Shown here: one piece after another, positions 30,355 through 38,178 of the stretch | Layout: every line of letters starts with the position of its first letter | How positions within the stretch are numbered: the stretch's first letter is position 1 | Assembly (NCBI GenBank): GCA_900767955.1 | Contig: CAAGBC010000015.1 | Span: forward strand, 1-57,623 | Length of the DNA stretch: 57,623 nt | Source of the DNA: Spirochaetia bacterium | GTDB taxonomy: Bacteria > Spirochaetota > Spirochaetia > Treponematales > Treponemataceae | Reading direction: 5' to 3' | Position numbers and translations under genes: made by a program | Notes under the pieces: model-generated | Seen by the model: only the letters and a program-made list of their open reading frames with translations | Databases searched by the model: none | What the model was told of the DNA's origin: nothing

Positions 30355-32124
30355 ATGAAAACTTCAGAAACTATTATTTCGACATTAAGAGATTGTCCTT
30401 CGGACGCTGTGATTGCTAGCCATCAGTTAATGATGCGCTCTGGATTGATTAGAAAACTTGGAAACGGTCTTTATTCATATATGCCGCTTGGTTTGCGTGC
30501 TTTACGCAAAGTTGAAAATATTATTCGTGAAGAATTGGATGCTGTTGGCCTTTTGGAAATGAAACCAACAGTTATTGTTCCTGGTGAATTATGGAAAGAA
30601 AGTGGCCGCTGGGAAACAATGGGAAACGAAATGCTTAAAACAAAAAACCGCGGTGGGCAAGATATGGTTGTAAGTCCTACTGCAGAAGAAGCATTTACTG
30701 CCCTTATTAGAGATGGCTTAACAAGTTACAAACAACTTCCTATTATTGCATATCAGATTAATACAAAATATCGTGATGAAATTCGTCCTCGTTATGGTGT
30801 AATGCGTGGTCGTGAATTTATTATGATGGATGCATATTCATTTGATGCTGATCAAAAATCACTTGATGAATCTTATGAAAAATGTGCAAAAGCATATCGT
30901 CGTATTTTCAAAAGAATGGGATTGTCTACTATTTCTGTAAAAGCAGATACTGGTGCAATGGGTGGTTCTGGTTCTGAAGAATTTATGGTAGAAAGCGAAG
31001 TAGGTGACGATACACTAATTCTTTGTCCAAAATGTGGTTATGCTGCAAATGTAGAAAAAGCTACTTGTAAAGCTGATGTTGCATTAGACAAAGACGGAAA
31101 TCCACAAGTTGCAACTGACAAAGCTGTTGAAGAAATTGATACTCCAAATGTTAAAACTATTGATGATTTGGCAGAATTCTTAAAAACAACTCCACAGGCA
31201 TTTATTAAAACTTTAATTTACAAAATTACTAATTGTGGCGTTGAAATTCCAAACCAAAAAGGTGAATTTAAATTTGTTGCTGTTTGTATTCGTGGTGATT
31301 TAGATGTAAACGAAACAAAACTTGCTGCATTACTTAAAGCAAGCGAAGTTGAACTTGCAAGTGATGAAGAAGTAGTTCGTATTACTACTGCACCTGTTGG
31401 TTTTGCAGGTCCTGTAAAACTTGAAAACGCAGTTGTAATTGCTGATGAATCTGTTATGTCTATGCACGATGCTGTAACTGGTGGTCTTAAAAAAGATGTT
31501 CACTTTGTTCATGTGGAACCAAACAGAGATTTCAAACCATTTATGATTGGTGATGTAAGAACTGTAATTCCTGGTGATAAATGTCCTGATTGTGGTACAG
31601 ATTTGTATTCAAAAAAAGGTAACGAATTAGGTCACATTTTTAAACTTGGTGATAAATACACAAAAAGTATGAATGTAACTTACCTTGATGAAAACGGAAA
31701 ACTTCAAACTCCAATTATGGGTTGTTACGGAATTGGTGTTGATAGAACTTTGGCTTCTATTATTGAAGAACATCACGACGAAAACGGAATTATTTGGACA
31801 ATGAGTACAGCTCCATATCAAGTTGTAATTGTTCCTGTAAAATACGACGGCGCTATGAAAGAAGTTTCTGATAAACTTTATGAAGAATTAAAAGCTTCTG
31901 GAATTGAAGTTTTACTTGATGACAGAAACGAACGCCCTGGAGTTAAATTCAAGGATATGGATTTAATTGGAATTCCTGTGCGTATTGTTGTTGGTGAAAA
32001 GAATTTGCCAAATGTTGAAGTAAAACTTCGTGCTGAAACTGAAGCAAAACTTGTTCCTGCTGAAGAAGCTGCAAAAACTGCTGAAAAGATTGTTAGAGAA
32101 GAATTAGCAAAATTACTAAAGTAG
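30355..32124 (+). CDS. proS: Prolyl-tRNA synthetase, bacterial type with editing insertion
   Basis: A protein of 589 residues, the usual length of the prokaryote-type ProRS. The class II core has SHQLMMRSGLIRKLGNGLYS, PTAEEAFTALIRD, YRDEIRPRYGVMRGREFIMM (motif 2) and the motif 3 segment MGCYGIGVDRTLASIIEEHH. Between them lies the INS (YbaK-like) editing domain, about residues 225-400, with CPKCGYAANVEKATC at its start and the Lys-containing QAFIKTLIYK. The C-terminal anticodon-binding domain follows (YQVVIVPVKYDGAMKEVSDK). It charges tRNA-Pro and edits Ala-tRNA-Pro. Start codon and -10 box are six bases apart, so the mRNA is probably leaderless. Confidence 0.96.
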   Translation: MKTSETIISTLRDCPSDAVIASHQLMMRSGLIRKLGNGLYSYMPLGLRALRKVENIIREELDAVGLLEMKPTVIVPGELWKESGRWETMGNEMLKTKNRGGQDMVVSPTAEEAFTALIRDGLTSYKQLPIIAYQINTKYRDEIRPRYGVMRGREFIMMDAYSFDADQKSLDESYEKCAKAYRRIFKRMGLSTISVKADTGAMGGSGSEEFMVESEVGDDTLILCPKCGYAANVEKATCKADVALDKDGNPQVATDKAVEEIDTPNVKTIDDLAEFLKTTPQAFIKTLIYKITNCGVEIPNQKGEFKFVAVCIRGDLDVNETKLAALLKASEVELASDEEVVRITTAPVGFAGPVKLENAVVIADESVMSMHDAVTGGLKKDVHFVHVEPNRDFKPFMIGDVRTVIPGDKCPDCGTDLYSKKGNELGHIFKLGDKYTKSMNVTYLDENGKLQTPIMGCYGIGVDRTLASIIEEHHDENGIIWTMSTAPYQVVIVPVKYDGAMKEVSDKLYEELKASGIEVLLDDRNERPGVKFKDMDLIGIPVRIVVGEKNLPNVEVKLRAETEAKLVPAEEAAKTAEKIVREELAKLLK

Positions 32125-32140
32125 TTTTTTGTTGAAGTGA

Positions 32141-32203
32141 CTTACGCCCGACACGGAAAGTTGCGTGCAAGTCTTGCGAAGCAAGACCGGGCGTGAGCGT
32201 AAG
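32141..32203. repeat. GC-rich nested hairpin after proS
   Basis: CTTACGC (32141-32147) pairs with GCGTAAG (32197-32203), GCCCG pairs with CGGGC inside it, and GTCTTGC-GAA-GCAAGAC forms the innermost hairpin. It is strikingly GC-rich for this genome and has no U-run. It lies between proS and the next plus-strand gene, and could be an extragenic repeat, an mRNA-stabilising element or a leader structure. Confidence 0.6.
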
Positions 32204-32240
32204 CTTGTAGTGGCGGGTTTACTGAAGGAGCTTAGTCAAA

Positions 32241-33368
32241 ATGAAAAAAAAGATTTTTAGTTCGTTTATTTTTGTTTTTATAATTTCTAATTTTATTTTT
32301 GCGTTGCCAGGATTTAAGCCTTATTTGAAGGATGTTTCTGGCGATTTTGTTTTTTATAAAGATTATACTTTTAAGCGTGAATCTTATGTTGGTTTTTTGA
32401 TGTACGATGAAGGGACTTATTGTGCTAGATATTTTGCTCCAAAAAATGAGGAAAAACCTGCAAAAGATGTGAAAATCCTTTTTACTGTGAATACGGACAA
32501 GGATTTTATGGAATTGACTGGTGAAAAAATTATTTCGGGGCGTGAAGCCGACGATACAGAAGTGATTAATTACTTGCATGATATGATTTATGAATTGAAT
32601 GCTCGTAGAATTAAGGCTGGAAGTGTTGCGCCAAAAGATGTGGAAATTGATGATGATATGCCTTATTTGAAACAGGGCAAAATTGTAAATGATGAATTTA
32701 TGCAGTTTGGTGGCGATGTAAAAGTTGTTTATGATTATGTTGTTCCGTTGTTCAATGTGAAAGCTGTTTATGATTATTCTGGGGATGCAAAATTTGAAGT
32801 AGCAACAATTGGTCGTTTGACTTCTTCTAATGATAATTCTTTTGATGATTTTGCAGGTTTTGCTGAACTTGAAAACTTTGGTAAAGATGCAAAGAAAAAA
32901 TCTGATGTTGCAAAGAAAATTAAAGTTTCAAAAAAAGATGTAGTAATTAATAAAACTGAAGACGGGCAAGTTATTGCGTTGGATTCTGGTTGGACTCGTT
33001 CTATGGATAATTTGTGGCTGAGAGGAAATGACGCTGTAATTTCGGCTATAAAAGTTTCTAAAGATTTTGGCGCTGAAAATGAATTGCAAGCAGATTTTGG
33101 ATTTATGTTGAAGCAGTTTTTGATTAATGCTTCTGGCGTTTATCGTGATTGGAAATCTTTGTTTGTGGATTTTGACGATGAAGATATAAAATTTCAGTCA
33201 TTGGTTTATCAACCTGGAAAAGTTACTAGAAATTTTGTGCTTATTGAATCAGAAGATGAATCAGATGATTGTGCAATTATGACTTTGTCTGTTTTTGAAA
33301 ATGTTTATAAAAAGAATAGTAAATATTTTAATGAGATTTTAGATAGTTATTCTGGATTTGATGATTAA
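32241..33368 (+). CDS. Secreted protein of unknown function
   Basis: A protein of 375 residues with a signal peptide (MKKKIFSSFIFVFIISNFIF then ALPGF; no lipobox), so it is exported to the periplasm or beyond. The rest is rich in Asp, Lys and aromatic residues with no motif I recognise; strands such as DVKVVYDYVVPLFNVKAVYD suggest a beta-rich fold. GGAG lies 11 bases before the ATG. It probably belongs to a Treponema-restricted family. A terminator follows 26 bases after the stop. Confidence 0.7.
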   Translation: MKKKIFSSFIFVFIISNFIFALPGFKPYLKDVSGDFVFYKDYTFKRESYVGFLMYDEGTYCARYFAPKNEEKPAKDVKILFTVNTDKDFMELTGEKIISGREADDTEVINYLHDMIYELNARRIKAGSVAPKDVEIDDDMPYLKQGKIVNDEFMQFGGDVKVVYDYVVPLFNVKAVYDYSGDAKFEVATIGRLTSSNDNSFDDFAGFAELENFGKDAKKKSDVAKKIKVSKKDVVINKTEDGQVIALDSGWTRSMDNLWLRGNDAVISAIKVSKDFGAENELQADFGFMLKQFLINASGVYRDWKSLFVDFDDEDIKFQSLVYQPGKVTRNFVLIESEDESDDCAIMTLSVFENVYKKNSKYFNEILDSYSGFDD

Positions 33369-33394
33369 TTTGTTATTTTTGGGATGATGATAGA

Positions 33395-33418
33395 AAGGCT
33401 GTGATTTTTCACAGCCTT
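33395..33418. terminator. Bidirectional rho-independent terminator
   Basis: AAGGCTGTGA and TCACAGCCTT form a perfect 10-bp stem around TTTT, followed by T-rich DNA on both strands. It separates the converging genes ending at 33368 and 33448. Confidence 0.85.
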
Positions 33419-33447
33419 TTTTTTGTGTATATTTTTGAAAAATGTTT

Positions 33448-34311
33448 TTAGTTAAAACTTGAACGGGCTAGTGGGGAACCAATCCATTGCCCTTCGCTGC
33501 CTAAGTAATCTTTGTGTTGGCCTTCAATTAGGAATTGAACGCTTTTTACTGTTGAAAATTCTGTGGCTGTGTAAACGATTTGCATTAATTGTCCAATGTA
33601 GCCTTCAACGCCGATTGTGTTGAATTCAAAATTTTCATTAAAGTTTAGAGTTGCAACACCATTTTTTACTGATGCACCAAGAAGTTTTGTTCCTTCTGGG
33701 ATTAGTGTCATACAGTTTTTATTTGTCTCTTCTGGTGTTGGGCCTGCTAAAAGTGCGTTGATTGCATTTGTTAATGGTGAATCTGTTTTTGGTAATTTGC
33801 GTTTTACAACTTTTCTTACGATTGAACCGTCGGAATCTACAACTACAAAATATAAAGATGCTGTTGTTGTTAAATTTTCTGTAGGCTTTTCTTTTTGTGT
33901 TGTTACAGTTGATTGAGGTTTTTCTATTTTTGTATTTTCTGTTGTTTTTGTAGGCTCTTTAGTATCTGTAATTGTTGTATCATTTTTGGAAACTTCTTCT
34001 TGTGAAGGAATTTCTGTTTCTGAAGAAGTTGCTAATTCTTCAGAAGTTTCTGTTTGTTCTGATTTTTCTGATGTTTTTGGTGGTGTTAAATCTATTTGGA
34101 AAAAATCTTCTTCTGGCTGTTGTTCTTTTTGTTTTGGTTCATGCTGTTTTACAAATTCTGGTGTTGAACCAAATACTCTGTTGAAAAAATCTGTTTTTTG
34201 TAGATTTGTTACGATTGTATCTTTTTTTACTAGGAAAAAAATTAATAAAATTAAAGCAACTAATAACCAACAAGCTAATGCAAAGCCTGTATTCTTTTTT
34301 TTATCTGACAT
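33448..34311 (-). CDS. GerMN-domain membrane-anchored protein
   Basis: A protein of 287 residues. One N-terminal membrane helix (residues about 9-28, ALACWLLVALILLIFFLV) is followed by a long Thr/Glu/Lys/Pro-rich linker (about 50-145) and a C-terminal GerMN domain (LYFVVVDSDGSIVRKVVKR, SPLTNAINALLAGPTPEE, IPEGTKLLGASVKNGVATLN, FSTVKSVQFLIEGQ). GerMN domains occur in germination proteins and in many envelope proteins of non-sporulating bacteria; here it probably acts in the periplasm. The promoter at 34318-34346 places the -10 six bases before the ATG, so the mRNA should be leaderless. Confidence 0.85.
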   Translation of the reverse strand: MSDKKKNTGFALACWLLVALILLIFFLVKKDTIVTNLQKTDFFNRVFGSTPEFVKQHEPKQKEQQPEEDFFQIDLTPPKTSEKSEQTETSEELATSSETEIPSQEEVSKNDTTITDTKEPTKTTENTKIEKPQSTVTTQKEKPTENLTTTASLYFVVVDSDGSIVRKVVKRKLPKTDSPLTNAINALLAGPTPEETNKNCMTLIPEGTKLLGASVKNGVATLNFNENFEFNTIGVEGYIGQLMQIVYTATEFSTVKSVQFLIEGQHKDYLGSEGQWIGSPLARSSFN

Positions 34312-34317
34312 GGCTTT

Positions 34318-34346
34318 ATTATAATTTAATATATGACAGTTTTCAA
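34318..34346 (-). promoter_or_regulatory. Promoter of the GerMN gene, leaderless layout
   Basis: TTGAAA (34341-34346), 17-bp spacer, TATAAT (34318-34323) on the minus strand, and six bases to the ATG at 34311. It is the best example in the window of a consensus promoter with no room for an RBS. Confidence 0.75.
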
Positions 34347-34358
34347 GCGTGAAAAAAA

Positions 34359-34394
34359 ATGACTACGAATGAATGTGTATTCACTCGTAGTCAT
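34359..34394 (-). terminator. Terminator of the nfnAB operon
   Basis: On the minus strand ATGACTACGAGTGAAT and ATTCATTCGTAGTCAT form a 16-base stem with one mismatch around a four-base loop, followed by eight T. It lies 27 bases past the nfnB stop. Confidence 0.88.
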
Positions 34395-34421
34395 TATGTT
34401 ACATTTTATGTAAATGTAAGT

Positions 34422-35921
34422 TTATTTTGCTAAATATTCATTAATTCCTGCTGCTGCTTTGCGGCCTTCACCCATAGCAAGAATTACTGTTGCAGCACCA
34501 AGAACGATATCTCCACCAGCCCAAACTTTTGCTTTTGATGTTAATTGAGTTTCGTTTACGATAATGTGTCCTTTTTTGTCTGCATCAAGACCTGGTGTTG
34601 TCTGAACTAGAAGTGGGTTACTTCCGTTTCCAAGAGCAACAATCATTGCATCACATGGAATATCGTGTTCACTTCCAGGAATTGCAACTGGACTGCGGCG
34701 TCCTGAAGCATCTGGTTCACCAAGTTCATAGCTTAATACTTTTACAGCGCAAACTTTTCCTTCTTCGTCTCCAATGATTTCTACTGGATTTTCAAGGAAT
34801 CTAAATTCTACGCCTTCTTCTTCTGCGTGTGCAACTTCTTCGCTACGAGCAGGCATTTCAGCCTTTGTTCTTCTGTAAATTACAGAAACTTTATCTGCTC
34901 CAAGACGGAATGCCATACGAGCTGCATCCATTGCAACGTTTCCACCACCAACAACGCATACATGTTTTGCTTCGTATAATGGTGTTGCAGCGTTTTCTTT
35001 GTCATAACCTTTCATAAGGTTTGCGCGTGTAAGATATTCGTTTGCACTAAATACGCCGATTAAGTTTTCACCAGGAATATTCATAAATTTTGGAAGACCA
35101 GCACCAGTTCCTACGAATGCTGCATCAAATCCTTTTTCTTCAAGAAGCTGGTCTAATGTATCTGTACGACCAACAAGGAAGTTTGTTTCGAATTTAACAC
35201 CCATTTTTTTAAGGTTGTCAATTTCTGTTTGAACGATTGCTTTTGGAAGACGGAATTCTGGAATACCGTACATCATAACTCCACCAGCTTTGTGGAATGC
35301 TTCAAAAACAGTAACTTCGTGACCAGCTCTTGCACAGTCAGCTGCAACTGTAAGGCCTGCAGGACCAGAACCAACTACAGCAACTTTTTTACCTGTAGAA
35401 GCTGCCATTTGTGGCATAGTAACTTTGTCGTTTTCTCTTTCCCAGTCTGCAACGAAGCGTTCAAGTCTTCCGATTGAAACAGCTTTTTCTGCTGATTTAT
35501 ATGTTTTTCCAACAGTACACATTCCCTGACACTGTTTTTCTTGAGGACAAACGCGTCCACAAATTGCAGGAAGTAAACTTGTTTGTTTAATAATATCTAC
35601 AGCAGCTTTGAAATTACCTTTTGCAATTTCACCAATGAATTCAGGAATTTGTACATTTACAGGACAACCTTTTACACATGGCTGATTTTTACACTGTAAA
35701 CAGCGGTTTGCTTCAACAACTGCTTGTTCTACTGTATACCCCAAAGCAACTTCTGACATTTTACGACTGCGTGCTTTTGGTTCCTGTGTAGGCATTTCTT
35801 GCTGTGGAATTGTCATTCTGCTTTTTGGAGTTAATTCACCAGAAGCTAATAATTCCTGAAGTTTTGTGTATTCTTCTTTACCGATTTTTGTAAGTTCTTC
35901 TTGTGTTATGTATTCAGACAT
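34422..35921 (-). CDS. nfnB: NfnB/GltA-type FAD- and iron-sulfur NADPH oxidoreductase
   Basis: A protein of 499 residues starting MSEYITQEELTKIGKEEY at 35921, six bases after GGAG. The N-terminal cluster domain has CLQCKNQPCVKGCPVN and CGRVCPQEKQCQGMC for two [4Fe-4S] clusters. The flavin domain begins KVAVVGSGPAGLTVAADCAR, and the NADP-binding loop is VCVVGGGNVAMDAARMAFRL. Alone it would be called the small subunit of glutamate synthase. Because it is directly downstream of an NfnA-like gene, it is more probably the large subunit of the electron-bifurcating NADH-dependent ferredoxin:NADP oxidoreductase. No GltB-type large subunit is nearby. Confidence 0.88.
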   Translation of the reverse strand: MSEYITQEELTKIGKEEYTKLQELLASGELTPKSRMTIPQQEMPTQEPKARSRKMSEVALGYTVEQAVVEANRCLQCKNQPCVKGCPVNVQIPEFIGEIAKGNFKAAVDIIKQTSLLPAICGRVCPQEKQCQGMCTVGKTYKSAEKAVSIGRLERFVADWERENDKVTMPQMAASTGKKVAVVGSGPAGLTVAADCARAGHEVTVFEAFHKAGGVMMYGIPEFRLPKAIVQTEIDNLKKMGVKFETNFLVGRTDTLDQLLEEKGFDAAFVGTGAGLPKFMNIPGENLIGVFSANEYLTRANLMKGYDKENAATPLYEAKHVCVVGGGNVAMDAARMAFRLGADKVSVIYRRTKAEMPARSEEVAHAEEEGVEFRFLENPVEIIGDEEGKVCAVKVLSYELGEPDASGRRSPVAIPGSEHDIPCDAMIVALGNGSNPLLVQTTPGLDADKKGHIIVNETQLTSKAKVWAGGDIVLGAATVILAMGEGRKAAAGINEYLAK

Positions 35922-35933
35922 TGTTTTCTCCAA

Positions 35934-36800
35934 TTAGCTATTTTGTTTAGCAGCAAGAGCATCTGCTTGAGCTTGTAGTCTACATTTGTGGAAGTCTTCT
36001 TGTTCTTTTGCTTTGTATGATTTCATTCTCATCATCATATTGTCAAAGTCAACTTTGTGTGCATCAAATTCTGGACCGTCTACACAAACGAATTTTGTTT
36101 CTCCGCCAATATTAACACGACATCCACCACACATTCCTGTTCCGTCAATCATGATTGTGTTTAATGAAACTGTTGTTGGAACTTTGTATGGTTCTGTTGT
36201 TTTTGCACAGAATTTCATCATTATTGGAGGTCCAATAGCAATTACTTCTGCAGGTGGGCACTGTGATTCACACATTTCTTTTAATGGTTCTGTAACAAGA
36301 CCTTTTTTACCAATGGAACCGTCGTCTGTCATGATAATTACTTCATCAGCAGCAGCTTCCATTTCTTCCTTAAAGATAAGAAGATCTTTGTTTCTAGCAC
36401 CCATAATTACGATTACTTTGTTACCAATTTCTTTGTGTGCCTGAACGATTGGATAACATGGAGCAACTCCGATTCCTCCACCAACGATTACAACAGGTGC
36501 ATCTTTTTTTTCTACGATTGAAGGATTTCCTAAAGGTCCAAGTAAAGCTGCAATTTCTTCACCTGGGTTTTTAAGTGATAATTTATATGTTGTAGCTCCT
36601 ACAGCTTGGAAAACGATAGAAATCCAGCCTTCTTTTTCACATGCATCAGCGATTGTGAGAGGAACTCTTTCTCCAAATTCTGTGTCGATTTGAACAATAA
36701 TAAATTGTCCTGCTTTGCGATTACGAGCAATTTCTGGTGCAGTTATCTTCATATAAAAAACATCATTTGATAATTGCCTTTTTTCAAGAATTTTAAACAT
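35934..36800 (-). CDS. nfnA: NfnA/SudB-like FAD/NAD-binding iron-sulfur subunit
   Basis: A protein of 288 residues. MFKILEKRQLSNDVFYMKIT starts a ferredoxin-NADP reductase-like FAD domain (ERVPLTIAD), VVIVGGGIGVAPCYPI is the NAD-binding loop, and the C-terminus has DGTGMCGGCRVNIGG with a later FVCVDGPEFDAHKVDFD, the three Cys plus Asp that hold the [2Fe-2S] cluster in NfnA and in dihydroorotate dehydrogenase PyrK-like proteins. It ends 12 bases before nfnB. Together they link NADH, NADPH and ferredoxin pools, fitting a fermentative anaerobe. Confidence 0.88.
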   Translation of the reverse strand: MFKILEKRQLSNDVFYMKITAPEIARNRKAGQFIIVQIDTEFGERVPLTIADACEKEGWISIVFQAVGATTYKLSLKNPGEEIAALLGPLGNPSIVEKKDAPVVIVGGGIGVAPCYPIVQAHKEIGNKVIVIMGARNKDLLIFKEEMEAAADEVIIMTDDGSIGKKGLVTEPLKEMCESQCPPAEVIAIGPPIMMKFCAKTTEPYKVPTTVSLNTIMIDGTGMCGGCRVNIGGETKFVCVDGPEFDAHKVDFDNMMMRMKSYKAKEQEDFHKCRLQAQADALAAKQNS

Positions 36801-36830
36801 ATTTAAGCCTCTTTAATAGATATAAAAAAT

Positions 36831-36859
36831 ATATTACTACATACAAGAAAAATCGTCAA
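36831..36859 (-). promoter_or_regulatory. Promoter of nfnAB
   Basis: TTGACG (36854-36859), 17-bp spacer, TAATAT (36831-36836) on the minus strand, 30 bases upstream of the nfnA ATG, which has a GAGG site seven bases away. Confidence 0.7.
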
Positions 36860-36898
36860 ATATTGAGTTTGACATTTTCTTCTGTTTTGTATTTTAAA

Positions 36899-38176
36899 TT
36901 AGAATCCTATTTTTACAGCGATTACACAACCAGCTCCAGTTCCTTTGAAGCTTTGAACAAAATTTCCGCCTTGGCAAACAACACTTGCATTAACTTCTAT
37001 TAATCGGAAATTCAAAATAACTCCAACGGAGTGCATGAAAATTTGGTTTTCATAACTTGTTGAAATATCAAATCCTAAAATGTGTAAGATTGTAAAATTA
37101 ACGCCAAAATCATATTCCATAAAAAATTCTGCATCTGAAGAAAATGGATTTCTCACTGCAAAACCTAATAAAGAATTGAAAGTGCACCATTTTCCAAAAG
37201 GTCGCCAAACTGCTTGAGCTCCCATTTTGAAAGGTCTGTGTAAGTAATATTCTGAAGAATTATAAGTTAAGCCTGAATATTCTGGACTTTTTGTTGCGGA
37301 ATCTGTTGTTCCCATAATCATGTCAAAAATACTTTTAACTTCGTATCTAATGCTTGTTGTCAAAGATGTAGAATTTACAAGTTTTCCAGGAACAATAGGA
37401 ATTCTTGTGTAAGCTGCACCCTGTAATGTGTCAAATATTTTATGTTCAAGGGATAATGCTAAATCAAAACCGTAGTAATTTTCCATTTCTGAAAATGCGT
37501 CTAGTGGGTTAAAATTACTAAAATCAAAATTATTATCAAAATATGGTTTTAGATTCAGAGATGAATAAAAAGTAGAACCTGCTGAGGCGGTGGCAACTGT
37601 TGTTCCGTTGGAATTGTTTTCAAATTTTGCATACAAATCTTTTGATTCTCCGTGAAGAATTGGAGCAAATAGGGTAGGCGTAATTTCAACATGGAAGCCT
37701 AAAAAATCGAATCCACCAGTTACATTTGTGTAAAAAAATAAATCTGCAATAGCTTTTCCGTCAAAAGTGAGAGTTTCGTTTAATTTATTTCCGTAACCTA
37801 AGAATTCAAATAAATCTTTTGAAATTATTCCTTTACAGTAAAAGTCGATTCCTGTTTCAAAAGCAAAATGCATTCCGTTTGGAAGATTTAAATCTGCACC
37901 ATATTTTGTATCTGTAAAAGCGTTGAAGGAAAATCCTCCAGAAGGAAGTTCTGTTGCAATTTTTTTTAAGTCAAAAATTAGTTCTTCTACAAGAATGTCT
38001 TCTGCTGCAAAATAGTTGTTTGATGCACCAGCATTTACAGTTGTATTAAATTCAAAATAGCGATGAGGAACATTTATTCTGTTTTCGTTTACATTTTTTA
38101 AGCCTAAGCCAAAGTCATTTGAGTAAAAATAAAATGTAAGAAAAAATAAACATATTGTGACAAGTTTCTTTTTCAT
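36899..38176 (-). CDS. Probable outer-membrane beta-barrel protein
   Basis: A protein of 425 residues with a cleavable signal peptide (MKKKLVTICLFFLTFYFYSN). The mature part has many short amphipathic strands rich in Gly, Tyr and Phe (FAFETGIDFYCKG, FEMEYDF-like FFMEYDFGVNFTIL, FMHSVGVILNFRL) and ends in the aromatic GCVIAVKIGF, as barrels do. It may belong to the DUF5723-like group known from Treponema. Its RBS (GAGG) lies inside the end of the upstream lipoprotein gene, two bases apart, so the two proteins are made together and may form one envelope complex. Confidence 0.68.
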   Translation of the reverse strand: MKKKLVTICLFFLTFYFYSNDFGLGLKNVNENRINVPHRYFEFNTTVNAGASNNYFAAEDILVEELIFDLKKIATELPSGGFSFNAFTDTKYGADLNLPNGMHFAFETGIDFYCKGIISKDLFEFLGYGNKLNETLTFDGKAIADLFFYTNVTGGFDFLGFHVEITPTLFAPILHGESKDLYAKFENNSNGTTVATASAGSTFYSSLNLKPYFDNNFDFSNFNPLDAFSEMENYYGFDLALSLEHKIFDTLQGAAYTRIPIVPGKLVNSTSLTTSIRYEVKSIFDMIMGTTDSATKSPEYSGLTYNSSEYYLHRPFKMGAQAVWRPFGKWCTFNSLLGFAVRNPFSSDAEFFMEYDFGVNFTILHILGFDISTSYENQIFMHSVGVILNFRLIEVNASVVCQGGNFVQSFKGTGAGCVIAVKIGF

Positions 38177-38178
38177 GA

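Noticed and set aside
34422..36800. Glutamate synthase as the function of the two-gene operon
   Set aside because: No large glutamine amidotransferase subunit is present, and the upstream gene is an NfnA/PyrK-like flavoprotein with a C-terminal [2Fe-2S] site, so an NfnAB transhydrogenase is more consistent.
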